This document shows, piece by piece, positions 45,939-58,828 of a stretch of DNA of 64,000 bases. A model generated the notes under the pieces. The model did not search any database. It was not told where the DNA came from and saw nothing but the letters and a program-made list of their open reading frames with translations. The first letter of the stretch is position 1, and every line of letters begins with the position of its first letter. The position numbers and the translations under genes were made by a program. This stretch comes from Heterohyrax brucei (taxonomy: Eukaryota; Chordata; Mammalia; Hyracoidea; Procaviidae): NCBI GenBank assembly GCA_028571685.1, contig CM053164.1, forward strand, positions 42,706,501-42,770,500. The letters run 5' to 3'.

Positions 45939-48900
45939 TTTTTTTTTTTTTTTTTTTAGTGATTAAGCGAAAATATATAATCCCATATAAATTTGCATAC
46001 CTCCCAATGAGTGGCTCCCACTGCCCACCTGGCCCAGTGACAGCACACTCCTCCTCTCCATTCTGTACATGTCATTTCTTTCTAACAATCTGCTATCCCC
46101 ACCTCTCCACCATCTCCCTTGTGTGTCCAGTAAAAGGTTAGCCAGATGACATCCTAAGATGCATAGAACCATAAAGTACACGTATGATATGGTCACTCTG
46201 TGCCACCAAGTCCAATCCATTTCTGTCCAGAGAATTGACCTCTGTTATGATGAGGCCCTTGGACCATCAATTGCAGTCTTTTAGTGGAGATCCCAGAATG
46301 CACTCCTTTTTATTTTCGTGTTGCCAGTGAGACTCAACTTTGTGAGCTCGAACATGGCTATCACTGGTGATGGCCAGGGACCATCTGGTTCTTCCTGTCA
46401 CGTGTTGATGCAGTTACCTGCTCTCATGGGTCTCTCTGTCTTCTGGGTTGTCATTGCCCCATCTCATTTTAGTCCTTGGAGATCATCCATTCCTGCTGAG
46501 TTGAGACCATTGGTGTACCTCATATGGCTGCTTGGCAGCTTTTAAGACCCCAGGTACCACTCACCAATTTGGAGTGCAGAAGACTTAGCAAAACATTAGT
46601 TGTGCAGATTAACCTTGATGTCCCCTGAGAGCATGGTCCCCAGACCCCCACCCCAGCTACTCTGTCTTTGCAATATTGGGTTAAGATGGGAGGAGGAATC
46701 ATGTTATGTTGAAGTCCAGTTAAAACTGATCTTCTTTATAATGTGTGCTGTCACAGATTTCACCCATCCAACTTTTTGTAAGCTATCTAATCAATACCCT
46801 ACCCTCTCCCTCCCTCCTTCCCCACCCTTGCCGCCATCAAAGAGTCTTTTTTTCTAAGCATGAGTCTGTTTTTAAGTTCTTATCATAGAGGTCTCATACA
46901 ATATTTGTCTGTTTGCCTCTGACTACTTTCACTCAACATAATGTCCTCAAATTGAAACCAGGTTATAAGATACTTCCTAAGATCAGAATTGTTTGTTATC
47001 ATTGCTTAGTGTTCCATTGAGTGTATATACCATTGTTTACCTATCCATTCCTCTGTTGTTGGGCATCTGGGTTGATTCCCTCTTTTTGCTATTGTGGGCT
47101 GTGCTGCAGTAAACATCTGTGTGCATGTATCAGTTGGTGTGTGAATGGCCTTGATTCTGTAGGGTATATTCCAAGCAATGGAATTTCTGGGTCAAATAGT
47201 ATATCTATTTCCAGCTTTTTACGGAAGTGCCAGATTGCTTTCCAAAGAGGTTGCACCATTTTACAATCCCACCAGCAGTGTAGGAGAGTTCCAAATTCTC
47301 CACAGCCTCTCCAGCATTTGTTGTTTTGTGTTTTTTGGATCATTGCCAACCTTGTTGGAGTGAGATGATATCTCATTGTAGTTTTGATTTGAATTTCTTT
47401 AATAGCTGATGGTTGTGGGCATGTCCACGTGTGTTTTTTGGCTGCCTGAATCTCCTCTTTAGTGAAGTGTCTGTCCATCTCCTTTACCCATTGCTTAATT
47501 GGATTATGTATCTTTTTCTTATTGATATTTGTAGTACCTTATGGATTGTGGAGATCAGACATCAATCTGACTGGCATTTGGTTGCCAAATATTTTTTCCT
47601 ATTCTGTAGGTGGTCTTTTAATTCTATTGATAAAGTCTTTGAATGGGCAGAAGTATTTGATTCTTAGTAGTTCCCATTTACATATTGTCATGGATCGAAT
47701 TGTGTCCCCCCAAAAATATGTGTAGCTATGTGGCTGGGCCATGATTCCCAGTATCTTGTGACTATCCTCCATTTTGTGGTTTTCCTATGCTGTATGTTAA
47801 AGGATTACAGTGGGACAGTAAATCCCTTTATACGATCACCTCCCTGCTCCACTGTAAAGGGAGTTTCCCTGGAGTATGGCTTGCCCCACCCTTAATCCTT
47901 TCATCCTGCAAGAGATAAAAGGAAGAGAAGCAGGCTGAGAATTGGGAACTTCGTACCATCAAGAAAGCAGCACCAGGAGACGAGCACATCCTTCAGACCC
48001 GAAGTTCTTGTGCCAAGACGCTCCCTGGACAAAGATGGATGCAATACTGGATTTTCCTCCAGAGCCGAAAAGGAGGAAAGCCTTCTCCTGGAGTGGACAC
48101 CCTGAATATGGACTTGTAGCGTACTAGACTGTGTAAGAATAAACCTTCCTTTATTAAAGCCATCCACTTTGTGGTATTTCTGTTAGAGCAGCCCTAGCTG
48201 ACTAAAACACCTATTCTGTGTTGATCGTGGTTTGTCAGATTTTGAAGTCTGTCTACATTGTGTATTAAAACTTCCATTGTTGATCCTAATTTTTCTTGGA
48301 TGAGCTTTATTGTTTTAGATTTGATATTGAGGTCTTTTGTCCAGTTTGAGTTGGTTTTAGTATAAGGTGTGAGATATGAATCTTGTTTCGATTTACTGCA
48401 GATGGATACCGAATTTTGCCAGCACCATTTGTTGAAAGGATTGTTTTTACCCCAGTTTAATGTCTTAGGGCTTTTGTCGAATATCAACTGTTTATAGGAG
48501 GATGGTGTCATCTCTGGGGTCTGAATTCTGTTCCATTGATCTCTCTGTCTTTTTTTGTACCAGTATGCTGTTTTGACACCTTGGCAATGTAAGAGATTCT
48601 AAAGTTAGATAGGGAAAGACCTCCCAGTGTGTTCTTCTTCAGTGGTGCTTTGCTTATCTGGGGCTTTTTCACTTTCCAAACAAAGTTGGTGATTTCTTTC
48701 TTCATCTCATTAAAAAATGTCATGGGAATTTGTATTGGGATTGCATTATATAAGTAAATTGCTTTGGGTAAAATAGACATTTTCACAGTGTTAAGTCTTC
48801 CTATCCATGAGCAGGATAGGTTTCTCCTTTTATGTAAGTCTTTTGTTTTTATGCAGTAAAGTCTTGTAGTTTTCTCTGTATAGGTCTCTTATTTCTCTAG

Positions 48901-51900
48901 TTAGATTGATTCCTAAGTGTTTTGTCTTCTTGGGGGCTATAGTGAATGGTATCGATGTGGTAATGTCTTCTTTGATGATTTCTTTGTTGGTATAAAGGAA
49001 TCCTACTGCTTTACTTATGTTTATCTTGTATCCTGAGACTTTGCTGAACTCTTCTATCAATTTGAGTAGCTTACTTGTGGATACTTTAGGATTCTCTGCA
49101 TATACAATCATATCATGTGCAAATAGGGAGATTGTTTACTTCCTCTTTTCTGATGCAGATGCCTTGTATTTCTTGGTATTCTATAATTAGTTTCTCTGAC
49201 TAGAACTTCTAGTACAGTGTTGAATAGGAGAGGTGAGAGTGGGCATCCTTGTCTAGTTCCCGTTCTCAAGGGGAGTTGTTTCAGTCTGTCTCCATTCAGG
49301 AAGATGTAGGCAGTTGACTTTGTATAAATGTCCCTTATTGCATTAAGGAATTTGCCATCTATTCCTATTTTGCTGAGAGTTTTTAGCATAATGGGTGTTG
49401 GACTTTATCAAATGCCTTTTCTGCATCGATAGACAAAATCAGATAATTCTTGTCTTTTGTGTTACTTATGTGGTTGATCACATTAATTGTTTTGCTGATA
49501 CTGAACCAGCCTTGCATCCATGGTATTAATCCAAGTTGGTCATGATGAATTACTTTTTTGGTATGTTGTTGTATTCTATTGGCAAGAATTTTGTTGAAGA
49601 TTTTTGCATCTAGGTTCATGAGTGATACTGGTCTGTAGTTGTCCTTTTTTGTTAAGTCTTTCCCTGGCTTTGGTATCGGGGTTATACTGGCTTCATAGAA
49701 TGAATTTGTGAATATTCCATTGCTTTCTGTGCTGTGAAATAGTCTCATACTGAGACTATTGGAGATAACTGTTGTGTAAAAACTTGGTAAAATTCTGCAG
49801 TGAAGCCATCTGGGCCAGGGCTTTTTTTGGTTGGTAGTTTGGGGATGACTTTTTCAATCTCTTCCTTTGTTATGGGTTTATTAAGTTGTTCTGCTTCACC
49901 ATGTGATAATTTTGGTAGGTGATGTAAATCTAAGAACCTGTCCATTTCCTCGAGGTTTTCAAATTTGTTAGAGTACAGAGTTCCATAGTATTCTGTTATA
50001 TTTTTTATTTCTGATGGTTCTGTTGTAACAACTCCCCTGTCATTTCTTATTTGGGTTATTTGTTTCCTTTCCTGTTTTTCTTTAGTAAGTTTAGCCAATG
50101 GTTTGCCAATTTTGTTGATCTTTTCCAAAAACCAACTTTTGGTCTTTTCAGTTTTTTTTCAAGTGTTCTTCTATTCTCTAATTCATTTAGTTCTGCTCAA
50201 ATCTTTATGATGTTTTCTTCTGGTGCCTAAGGGGTTCCTCTGTTACTATCTCTCTGCTTGTTCAAGCTGTAGGGTTAGATCTTTGGTTTGGGTTCTTTCT
50301 TGCTTCCAGATGTGTGCATTTATGGAGATAAGCTGACCTCTGAGCGCTGCTTTGGCTGTATCCCATAGGTTCTGGTAAAAAGTGTTTTCATTCTCTTTGG
50401 AATCCATAAATTATTTTATCCTCTTCTATTAACCCATGGCTTTTTGTGCAAGGTGTTGTTCAGTTTCCATGTGTTCCACTTTCTATTTATGTTTTTTCTG
50501 CTATTGATTTTGACTTTAATGGCTTTGTGATCTGAGAAGATGCTTTGCAATAATTCAGTGGTATGGATTTTGTTGAGATTTGCTTTATGCCCTAACATAT
50601 GGTCTATTCTAGAAAATGTTCCATGTGCACTGGAGACTACTGATGGATAGAAAATTCTACATATGTCAGTGAGGTCTAGTTGGTTAATTGTCACAATAAG
50701 ATCTTCTCTGTCTTAATTATTGAGCTTTTTTTAGATGATCTGTCCAATACTGAGGGTGGAGTGTTGAAGTCTCCCATTATTATTGTGGAGTCATCTATCT
50801 TGTTTTTGAGTGTAGTCAGTGTTTCTTTAATGTATTTAGGTACTCTAGTATTAGGTGCATAAATATTTAATATTGTTGAGTCCTGCTTGTTTATTGAACC
50901 TTTCAACAATAAATAGTGTCCATCCTTGCCTACGATGGTGGATTTTACATTAAAATCTATTTTATCTGGGATTAGTATTGCCACAACTGTTCTTCTTTGT
51001 GTATTGTTGACTTGATACATATTTTTCCATCCTGTAATTTTTAGTTTGTTCATATCTTTAAGGTGAGTTTGTTGGAAGCAACACATGGACAGGTCGTGTC
51101 TTTTGTTCCAAGATGGCACTCATTTTGTCTTTACTGGAGCGTTCAGTCCATTCACATTCAATGTAATTACTAATAGTTATGTGTTCAGTGCTGCCATTGT
51201 GATATGTTTATTTTTGTGTTGATGTTTTCTCTGTTGTTCTTATTCTTTTCTGGGACATTCTTTATGAGTTGATTTTTCAGCTTTTTCAGGGTTGGTTTTG
51301 TGGTTGTTGAGACTCCTGTGTTACATTTCTTCTTGATTTGATATGTTATATCTTTGTTGTACTTTGTGACTGCCCCAGTGATCCCCCTTAATAATCTATG
51401 TTTAAATCTAATTTTAACTAGTGCAAGTCTTATTAACTTCCTCTCTGTCTGGAAAGACTATAATGACTGTATTTCATGCCTCTTTTTAATATGATGAAAT
51501 CACAGTTTTCATGATAGGATCACTGAATCACTTTTAATTTTACAACTTTGATTGAGTTTGGAGCCGTCTCTGAGTAGGTTTCTAGATGGTGTGTCCTGTA
51601 TTTCCTCCTAAAATATAAAATCAATGATTTTGTTTTTCTAAGCCAAAAGCTTCTTTCAGTATTTCTTGTAGCTTTGGTTTGGTTTTTACAAAGTGTGTAT
51701 GTTTCTGTTTAACTGCAAATGTCTTGATTTCATTTTCATATTTGAAAGATAGTTTTGCAGGATATATAATTCTTGGTTGGAAGTTCTTCTTCAAGGCTTT
51801 GAATGTGTCATCCCCTTGTTTCCATGCCGGCATCATTTCTGCTGAGAAATCCAACGAAAGCCTACAGGGTTTCCCTCTGAATGTTAGCTTTGCTTTAAGT

Positions 51901-53470
51901 CTTGCTGCCTGTAAGAGTTTCTGCTTGTGTTTCATTTTGTTAAGCTTGATTATAATATCTCTTGGAGTCTTTCTTTTGGGATCTGTATTGAGTGGTGTTC
52001 AGTATGCATCTTAGATATCTGTATTCTTTCGTAATTTCTGGGAAGTTTTTTGGCAGCAGCTCAGCTGCTGACAAAGTACTGTCTGTGTTCTCAGGTGTCC
52101 CACCCTGTTTAGAAACTCCAATTAACCGTAGATTTTTCCTCTTAGTAGTGTCCCACATTCTTCTTAATTTTTCTTGTTTCTTTTTTCTGATTTCTTCTCA
52201 TCGATGCTGGAGTCAGTATCTCTGTCTTCCAAGTCAGAAAGTCTGTTTTCCATTTGTTTAATTCTGTTATCTTGGCTTTTAACTGAATTTTCTCTCTTTT
52301 ATTTTGTTATTGATCTGTTGGATTTCAGAGTACTGGTGTTCCATCAGATCAAACAGTATGCTTAATTTTTCATTTTGTCCTGCTGCATTTTGTATAAGGT
52401 CTACAAGGGCTCATATAATCCTTTTATACTCACCTTCTGATAGTTTCACAAAAGCTTCTTCGTTTGGGAAGTTCTTTGGATCTTTCTTTTGTGGGCCTTC
52501 AGAAGCCATATGTGAATTTCCTGATGTTCTAGTCCAAAGCTTGTTGCTTTGGGGGCATCTGGAGGTTGTTTTGTGTCTGTGGTGTTACCTTAATGGGATC
52601 TAATGCTCAGTTTGAAAAGGAAGTTGATCATCAGACACCTCTATGTACTCCAGTGACTGGGCTCAGTGGAATCTCTGGGATAGCAGGCTCTACCTCCTGA
52701 TAGGCAAAGACAGTCCCACTTACAGAGTCACTGGGGAGCCATCAGCTGACCCTATAATATGAGACAGTAAAGGCTGGAAGCGATGCTGTCCAGATGCACC
52801 ACAGTTATTTCTCTGTGAAAGATAAGGGTATCTGACAGCTTTGAAAATTAGTGAGGGTTTCAGGTGTGCGGGTCCCTCTTGCCAGTTGGCAAAGTAAGCA
52901 CCTCTGTATCAAAGACTGCTTTACTGTCAGAAATGCACTCTCTGGGAAGGCACTGTCTCCCAGCCTGGGAATTAGGTCCAGCTGAGGCCTCTGTATAGGA
53001 AACTCAGCCTCCCAGTGAATCAAATGGCATCCCACATAAGCTTCCCTGCCTGCCTTGGAAAAGGCTGTTCAATGGCAGAGATTCTGAGATTCAGAGAGAG
53101 TGGTCAGAGATGCTGAGTTGCACAGATTCCAAGGCCAGGCTCTCAAAATGTGGTCACTCTGCTCACCGACCTCCTCAACAGTGCACCTGAGCCTTGCTGC
53201 CAATCAAACTTCAGCCCGTCTTGCTGGCTAAGACAGAGAAAAAAAGAGTTAAAATGGCGATTCACCTTCAGTCTGCGAGAGCCAACACTCATCAAGGTTG
53301 GTGAAAGAGAAGTTTCCCGCTCAGTGGTGTGTAGACCAAGTAGCCCTATGCTGTGTCCTAGGACTCACTGGATGTCCAGAAGGCTCCATTTAATTATCAG
53401 TTCAGGCCTTGGTTTCCAGAGGGTTTTAGGGAGATGTGTGTTTAGTCTGCCACCTTGACTCTGCCCCCTG
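45939..53470 (-). mobile_element. nearly full-length L1 LINE, minus strand, with 8-bp TSD
   Basis: A T-run (poly-A on the minus strand) starts at 45939. The 5' end is at 53470, reading on the minus strand CAGGGGGCAGAGTCAAGGTG. TTAGTAAT flanks both sides (45931-45938 and 53471-53478). The ORF2 C-terminus is at 47089-47478 ([20 protein letters not shown]), RT at 48830-49748, endonuclease at 50416-51119 and ORF1 at 51621-52365. An LTR (47686-48209) is inserted. ORF2 is broken into many pieces, and the RT motif FADD reads FAHD. It is inactive. Confidence 0.9.
47686..48209 (+). mobile_element. solo LTR, ERVL-MaLR type, inserted in L1
   Basis: It starts TGTCATGGATCGAATTGTG and ends CTGACTAAAACA, with AGAATAAACC near 48136. 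Flanks CATAT (47681-47685) and CCTAT (48210-48214) share four of five bases. It is about the same length as the copy at 43412 and clearly the same family. Confidence 0.87.
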
Positions 53471-54908
53471 TTAGTAATATTTTGTAGTGTGTTTATGCCG
53501 TGTATCCGACTCGACAGCACTTGTCTGGCTTTGGCTTATGCCATGTATTAGGGCTTCCAGCATTGCCCCTGCTTTTTCTTCCATGGTCTTTATTGTCTTA
53601 GACTTTTAGTTTAGATCTTCGATTTATTTGAGTTAGTTTCTGTGCATAGTGTGAGATGCAGGTCTTGTTTCACTTTTTTTGCAGTTTTGCCAACACCATT
53701 TGCTGAAGAGACTGTTTTTCCCCCAGTTCATGAACTTTGGGTTTTTGTCTCAAGTATCAGCTGTTCATAGGTAGATAAATATTAGATCTGGATTCTCTGT
53801 TCTGTTCCATTGGTGTATGTATCCATTTTTGTACCATTACCAGACTATTTTGACTACCATGGCAGTGTAATAGCTTCTAAAGTGAGGTAATGTGAGGCTT
53901 CCCGCTTTCTTCATCTTCTTTATTAATGATTTATTTACCTGGGGCTTTTTCTTTTTCTACATGAAGTTGATAGTTTGTTTCTCCATCTCATTAAAAAATG
54001 CCATTGGAATGTGCATTGAGATTGTGTTGTATCTATAGATTACTTTGGGTAGAATAGACATTTTCACAATGTCAAGTCTTCCTATGCATATGCAAGGTAG
54101 GTTTCTTGACTTATGTAGGTCTTTTTGGTTTCTTGTAGTAGAATCTTGTAATTTTCTTCATATGGTTCTTTTTATGTATCTATTTAGATTTATTCCTAAG
54201 TATTTTACCTTCTTGGGGGCTATTGTAAATGGTATTGATTTAATGATTTCTTCTTGATGATCTCTTTGTTGGTGTAAAGGAATACAATTGATTTACATGT
54301 GTTTATCTTATATCCTGATATTTTGGTGAACTTTTCTATTAATTCTAGTAGCTTTCTGTGGATTCTGTAGGTTAGGGTTTTCTGTGTAAAAAATCATATC
54401 ATCTGCTAATAGAGATACTTTTATTTCTTCCTTATACATTTGTATGCCATTTGTTATCTTTTTCGTGCCTGTTTGTTCTGGCTAGAACCTCCAACACAAT
54501 GTTTAATAAAAGTGGTGATAGTGGACATCCTTGTCTGGTTTCTGTTCTCATTGGGAATACTTTCAGATTCTCACCATTTAGGATGATGTTGGTTATTGGC
54601 TGTTGGCTTTGCATAGATGTCTCTTATTATATTGAGGAATTTCCGTGCTATTCCTGTTTTGTTGAGAGTTTTTAATGTCAATGGGTGTTAGACTTTGTCA
54701 AATACCTTTTCCATATCAATTGATAAAATAGAGTGATTCTTGTGTTTTATTTATGTGATTGAGTATATTAGTTGTTTTTCTAATGTTCAACCATCACTGT
54801 ACCCTGGTATGACTCCTACTTAGCCATGGTGAGTTGCTTTTTTTCATGTTGTTCAATCCTATTGCTTTGAATTTTGTTGAGGATTTTTGCATCTAAGTTC
54901 ATGAGAGA

Positions 54909-57900
54909 TGTTCTTGTTACTAGGTGTCATGAAGTTGGTTCTGATGCATAGCCACCCATGCACAACAGAATGAAGCACTGCCTGGTCTTGTGCCATGCAC
55001 ACACTTTTATGCTTAAGCTCATTGTGTCAATCCGTCTTGTTGAGGATCTTCCTCTTTTTTGCTGATCCTCGTCCGTGGTACATTCAATTTTCTTCTTCAA
55101 CACCACACTTCAAAGGCATCGATTCTTCTTCTGTCTTCCTTATTCATTGTCCAGCTTTCACATGCATATGATGCAATTGAAAATACCATGGTCTGGGTCA
55201 GGTGTGCCTTAGTCTTTAAGGTGATATCTTAATTTTCAACAGTTGAAAACGTCTTTTGCAGTTTTTCCCAATACAGTGTGTCTTTTAATTACTTGACTGC
55301 TGTTTCCATGGGCACTGATTGAAGAACCAAGTAAAATGAAATCTGACAACCTTGATCTTTTCTCCGTTAATCATGATGTTGCTTACTGATCCAGTTGTGA
55401 GGATTTTTGTTTTCTTGGTGTTGAGGTATAACTCATGCTGAAGGCTGTGGTCTGTAATCGTCATCAATAAGTATTTCAAATCCTCTTCACGTCCAGCAAG
55501 CAAGATTGTGTCATTTGTGTAACAGGTTGTTAATGAGGCTTCCTCCGTTCCTGATGCCTCATTCTTCAGGTAGTCTACCTTTTCAGGTTATTTGCTCAGC
55601 ATACAGATTGAAAAGTTATGGTGAAAGGATGCAACCCTGACGCACACCTTTCCTGCCTAAACTATTCAGTGTCTCCTTGTTCTGTTCACATGACTGGCTA
55701 TTGATTCATGTACAGATTCCTCATGATCACAGGTAGCTGTTCTGGAATTTCTAATTTCTGCAGTATTACCCATAGTGAAGCACATGTCAACGTCTGTCTG
55801 CTGTCTCTGCTTTCAGCCAAGATCCACCTGACATCAGCAGTAGTATCCCTGGCTCCACATCCTCTTCTGAATCCAGCTTGAATTTACGGCAGTTTGCTGT
55901 GCGTATACTGTTGCAGTTGTTTTTGAATGATCTATAGCGAAGTTTTACTTGCGTGTGACAATTTCTGCATTCAGTTTGATCACTTATGTTGAAAATAGGC
56001 ATACTTATAGATCTTTTCCAGTCTGTTGTCTAGGTAGCTGGCCTCCAAATTTCTTGGCACAGATGAGTGAGCACTTCCAGTGCTGCATCTGTTTGTTGAA
56101 ATATCACAGTTGATATTCCATAAATTCCTGGAGCCTTGTTTTTTGCCTATGCCTTCCATGCAGCTTTAACTTCTTCCTTCAGTACCTTCCATCAGTTCCT
56201 GATCATATGCTATATCTTGAAATGGTTGAATGTTGATCACTCCTTTCTTATATGACTCTGTGTATTCTTTCCACTTTCTTTTGATGCATCCTCAGTCATT
56301 TAAAACTTACCCTGTGGAATCTTTCACGATCGCAACTTGAGGCTCAAATTTTTCCTCCAGTTCTTTCAGCTTGAGAAATGCAGACTGTGTTGTTCCCTTT
56401 TGGTTTTCTGTTTCCAGCTTTCTGTACATGTCACTATATTTTACTTTGTCTTCTCTAGTCACCCTTTGAAATCTTCTGTTTATTTCTTTTACTTCATCAT
56501 TTCTTCCTTTTGCTTCAGCTACTCAGCATTCAAAAGAAAGTTTCAGAGTCTCTTCAGACATTCCATTTGGTCTTTTCATTTTTTTCTTGTCTTTTCAGTG
56601 ACGTCTTGCATTCTTTAGGGATGATGTCTTGTCATTCCACAGCTCATCTGGTCTTTGGTCATTAGTGTTCAATACATCAATTCTGTTCTTGAGATTGTCT
56701 CTAAACTCAGGCAGGTCATACTCAAGGTTGTACCTTGGCTTTCAAGGATTTGTTCTAATTTTGTACAGTCTCAGTTTATTTCCATGTAAATAGTTGATGG
56801 TCTGTAGCGCAGTCAGCAGCTAGTCTTGTTCTGATTGCTGATATTGAAATTTTCCTTTGTCTGTTTCCACAGATGTTGTTGATTTGATTCCATTTGGCGA
56901 GGTCCATATTTATAATCACCATTTATGTTGGTAAGAAAAGTATTTGCAATGAAGAAGTCATTAGTGTTGCAAAATTCTGTCACATGATCTGCAGCATTAG
57001 TTCTGTCACCAAGGCTGTATTTTCCACGTACCATTCACTCTTCTTTGTTTCCAACTTTTGCATTCCGGTCACTAATAATTTTCAATGCATACTGATTGTA
57101 TGCTTGATCAGTTTTGTACTGCAAAAGCTGGAAAAAATTTTCAGTTTCTACATCTTTGGCTTTAGGAGTTGGTGGGTAAATTTGAATAATAATTGTATTA
57201 AGTGGCTTTACTCGTAGGCCTATGGATATTATCCTATCACTGACAGCATTGTACATCAGGAGAGATCTTGAAATGTTCTTTTTGATGATGAATGTGGCAC
57301 CATTCCTCTTCAAGTTTTTATTGACAGCACAGTAGGTCATGTGATTATCCAGTTCAGAGTGGCCCTTACTACTCCATTTGAGCCCACTGATGCCTAGGAA
57401 TCCTGGTGGTGTAGTGTTTAAGTGCTGTATGTGTTAACTAGAAGATCAGCAGTCTGAATCTACCAGGCGCTCCTTGGAAACTATGGAGCAGTGTTCCTCT
57501 GTCCTGTAAAGTCACTGTGAGTCAGAACTCACTTGATAGCAGTGGGTTTGGTTTGGTAGTTGGTTAAGTCTGAGATATCAATATTTATGCTTTCCATTTT
57601 ATTTTTGATGATTTCCAATTTTCCTAGATTCATACTTCATACATACCATATTCTGATTATTAATGGATGTTTGCAGCTGTTCTTCTCCTTTAGTATCAAT
57701 GCTACATCATATCCCAAAAGCTCTACTCCATCCTTAAGGTCAATTCTACTTTGAGGAGCCAGCTCTTCCCCAGTTGTGTTTTTCGTACCTACCAACCGGG
57801 GGGGAGGGGTTCATTTCCTGGCACTATATATACTGACAGTGTTACGCTGCTATTCATGAGGTTTTCACTGGCTAATTCTTTTCATAAGTAGACTTCTGTA

Positions 57901-58051
57901 TCCTTCTTAGTCTATCTTAGTCTGGAACCTCAGCTGAAACCTGTTCACAATGGGTGACCCTGCTGGTATCTGAATACAGGTGGTGTAGCTTTTAGCATCC
58001 CAGCAACATGCAAGTGCCCACAGTACAACAAATTGACAAACAAGTGAGGGA
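54909..58051 (-). mobile_element. full-length-size RTE LINE, minus strand, with AfroSINE inside
   Basis: The left end is the reversed tail (GTTACTAGGTGTCATGAAG); the right end is 5' UTR (GTGGTGTAGCTTTTAGCATC region). CATGAGAG occurs at 54900-54907 and 58052-58059, a target duplication in the L1. Minus-strand ORFs include the endonuclease (57035-57340, QIYPPTPKAKDVETENFF; 56813-57034) and RT fragments (55787-56002). The YADD box reads YTND here and stops are frequent. Confidence 0.88.
57395..57556 (+). mobile_element. AfroSINE inserted in RTE
   Basis: It runs from AGGAATCCTGGTGGTGTAG to AGCAGTGGGTTTGGTTTGG, inside the 5' part of the RTE. No clear target duplication was found. Confidence 0.87.
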
Positions 58052-58672
58052 CATGAGAGGTATTGGTCTGTAATTTTTCTTTTTTGTGCTGTCTTTACTG
58101 GTTTTGGTGTCAGGGTTATACTAGTTTCATAGAAGGAATTTAGGAGTATTCTGTCTGTTTCTGTGCTGTGAAATACCTTTAGTAATAGTGGTACTAACTC
58201 TTCTCTAAAAGTTTGGTAGGATTCTTCAGTGATGCCTTCTGGGCCAGGACTTTTTTTGTTTGAGAGTTTTTAAATTAGTTTTCAGTATCTTCTTTTGTGA
58301 TGGGTTTATTTAGTTGTTCTTCTGTTTGTGTTAGTTTTGATATGTGGTGTGTTTCTAGAAATTTGTCCATGTCCTCTAGCTTGTCAAATTCATTACAGTT
58401 TTTCATAGTGTTCTGTTATGATTCTTTTAATTTCCTTTGGGTCTGTTGTGATACTGCCCTTCTCATTTCTTATTTGAATTACCTGCTTCCTCTCCTGTTT
58501 CTCTTTTGTTGTTTTGGCCAATAGCCTATTGATTTTGTTGATCTTTTTTTAAAAAAAGAAAAAAACCCAGCTTTTGTTCTTGTCAACTCTTTCAGTCATT
58601 TTTCTATTCTCTAATTCATTTACTTCTCAAGTTTTTATTATTTGCTTTTTTTCTGGTGCTGAGGAGTTCTTT

Positions 58673-58828
58673 GGAAACCCTGGTGGCATAGTAGTTAAAT
58701 GCCTCAGCTGCTAATCAAAAGGTTGACAGTTTGAATCCACCGTGTGCTCCTTGGAAATCCTATGGAGCAGTTCTCTGTCCTGTAGGGTTGCTGTGAGTTG
58801 ATTGCAGTGAGTATGGTTTTGGTTTGGG
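58673..58828 (+). mobile_element. AfroSINE with perfect 10-bp TSD
   Basis: It runs from GGAAACCCTGGTGGCATAG to ATGGTTTTGGTTTG. GGAGTTCTTT flanks both sides (58663-58672 and 58829-58838). It is inserted in L1 ORF2. Confidence 0.93.

Noticed and set aside
38194-52400. Minus-strand ORFs of 70-140 codons with RT, endonuclease and ORF1-like sequence
   Set aside because: They are fragments of decayed L1 ORF1/ORF2, annotated as part of the L1 elements and not as genes.
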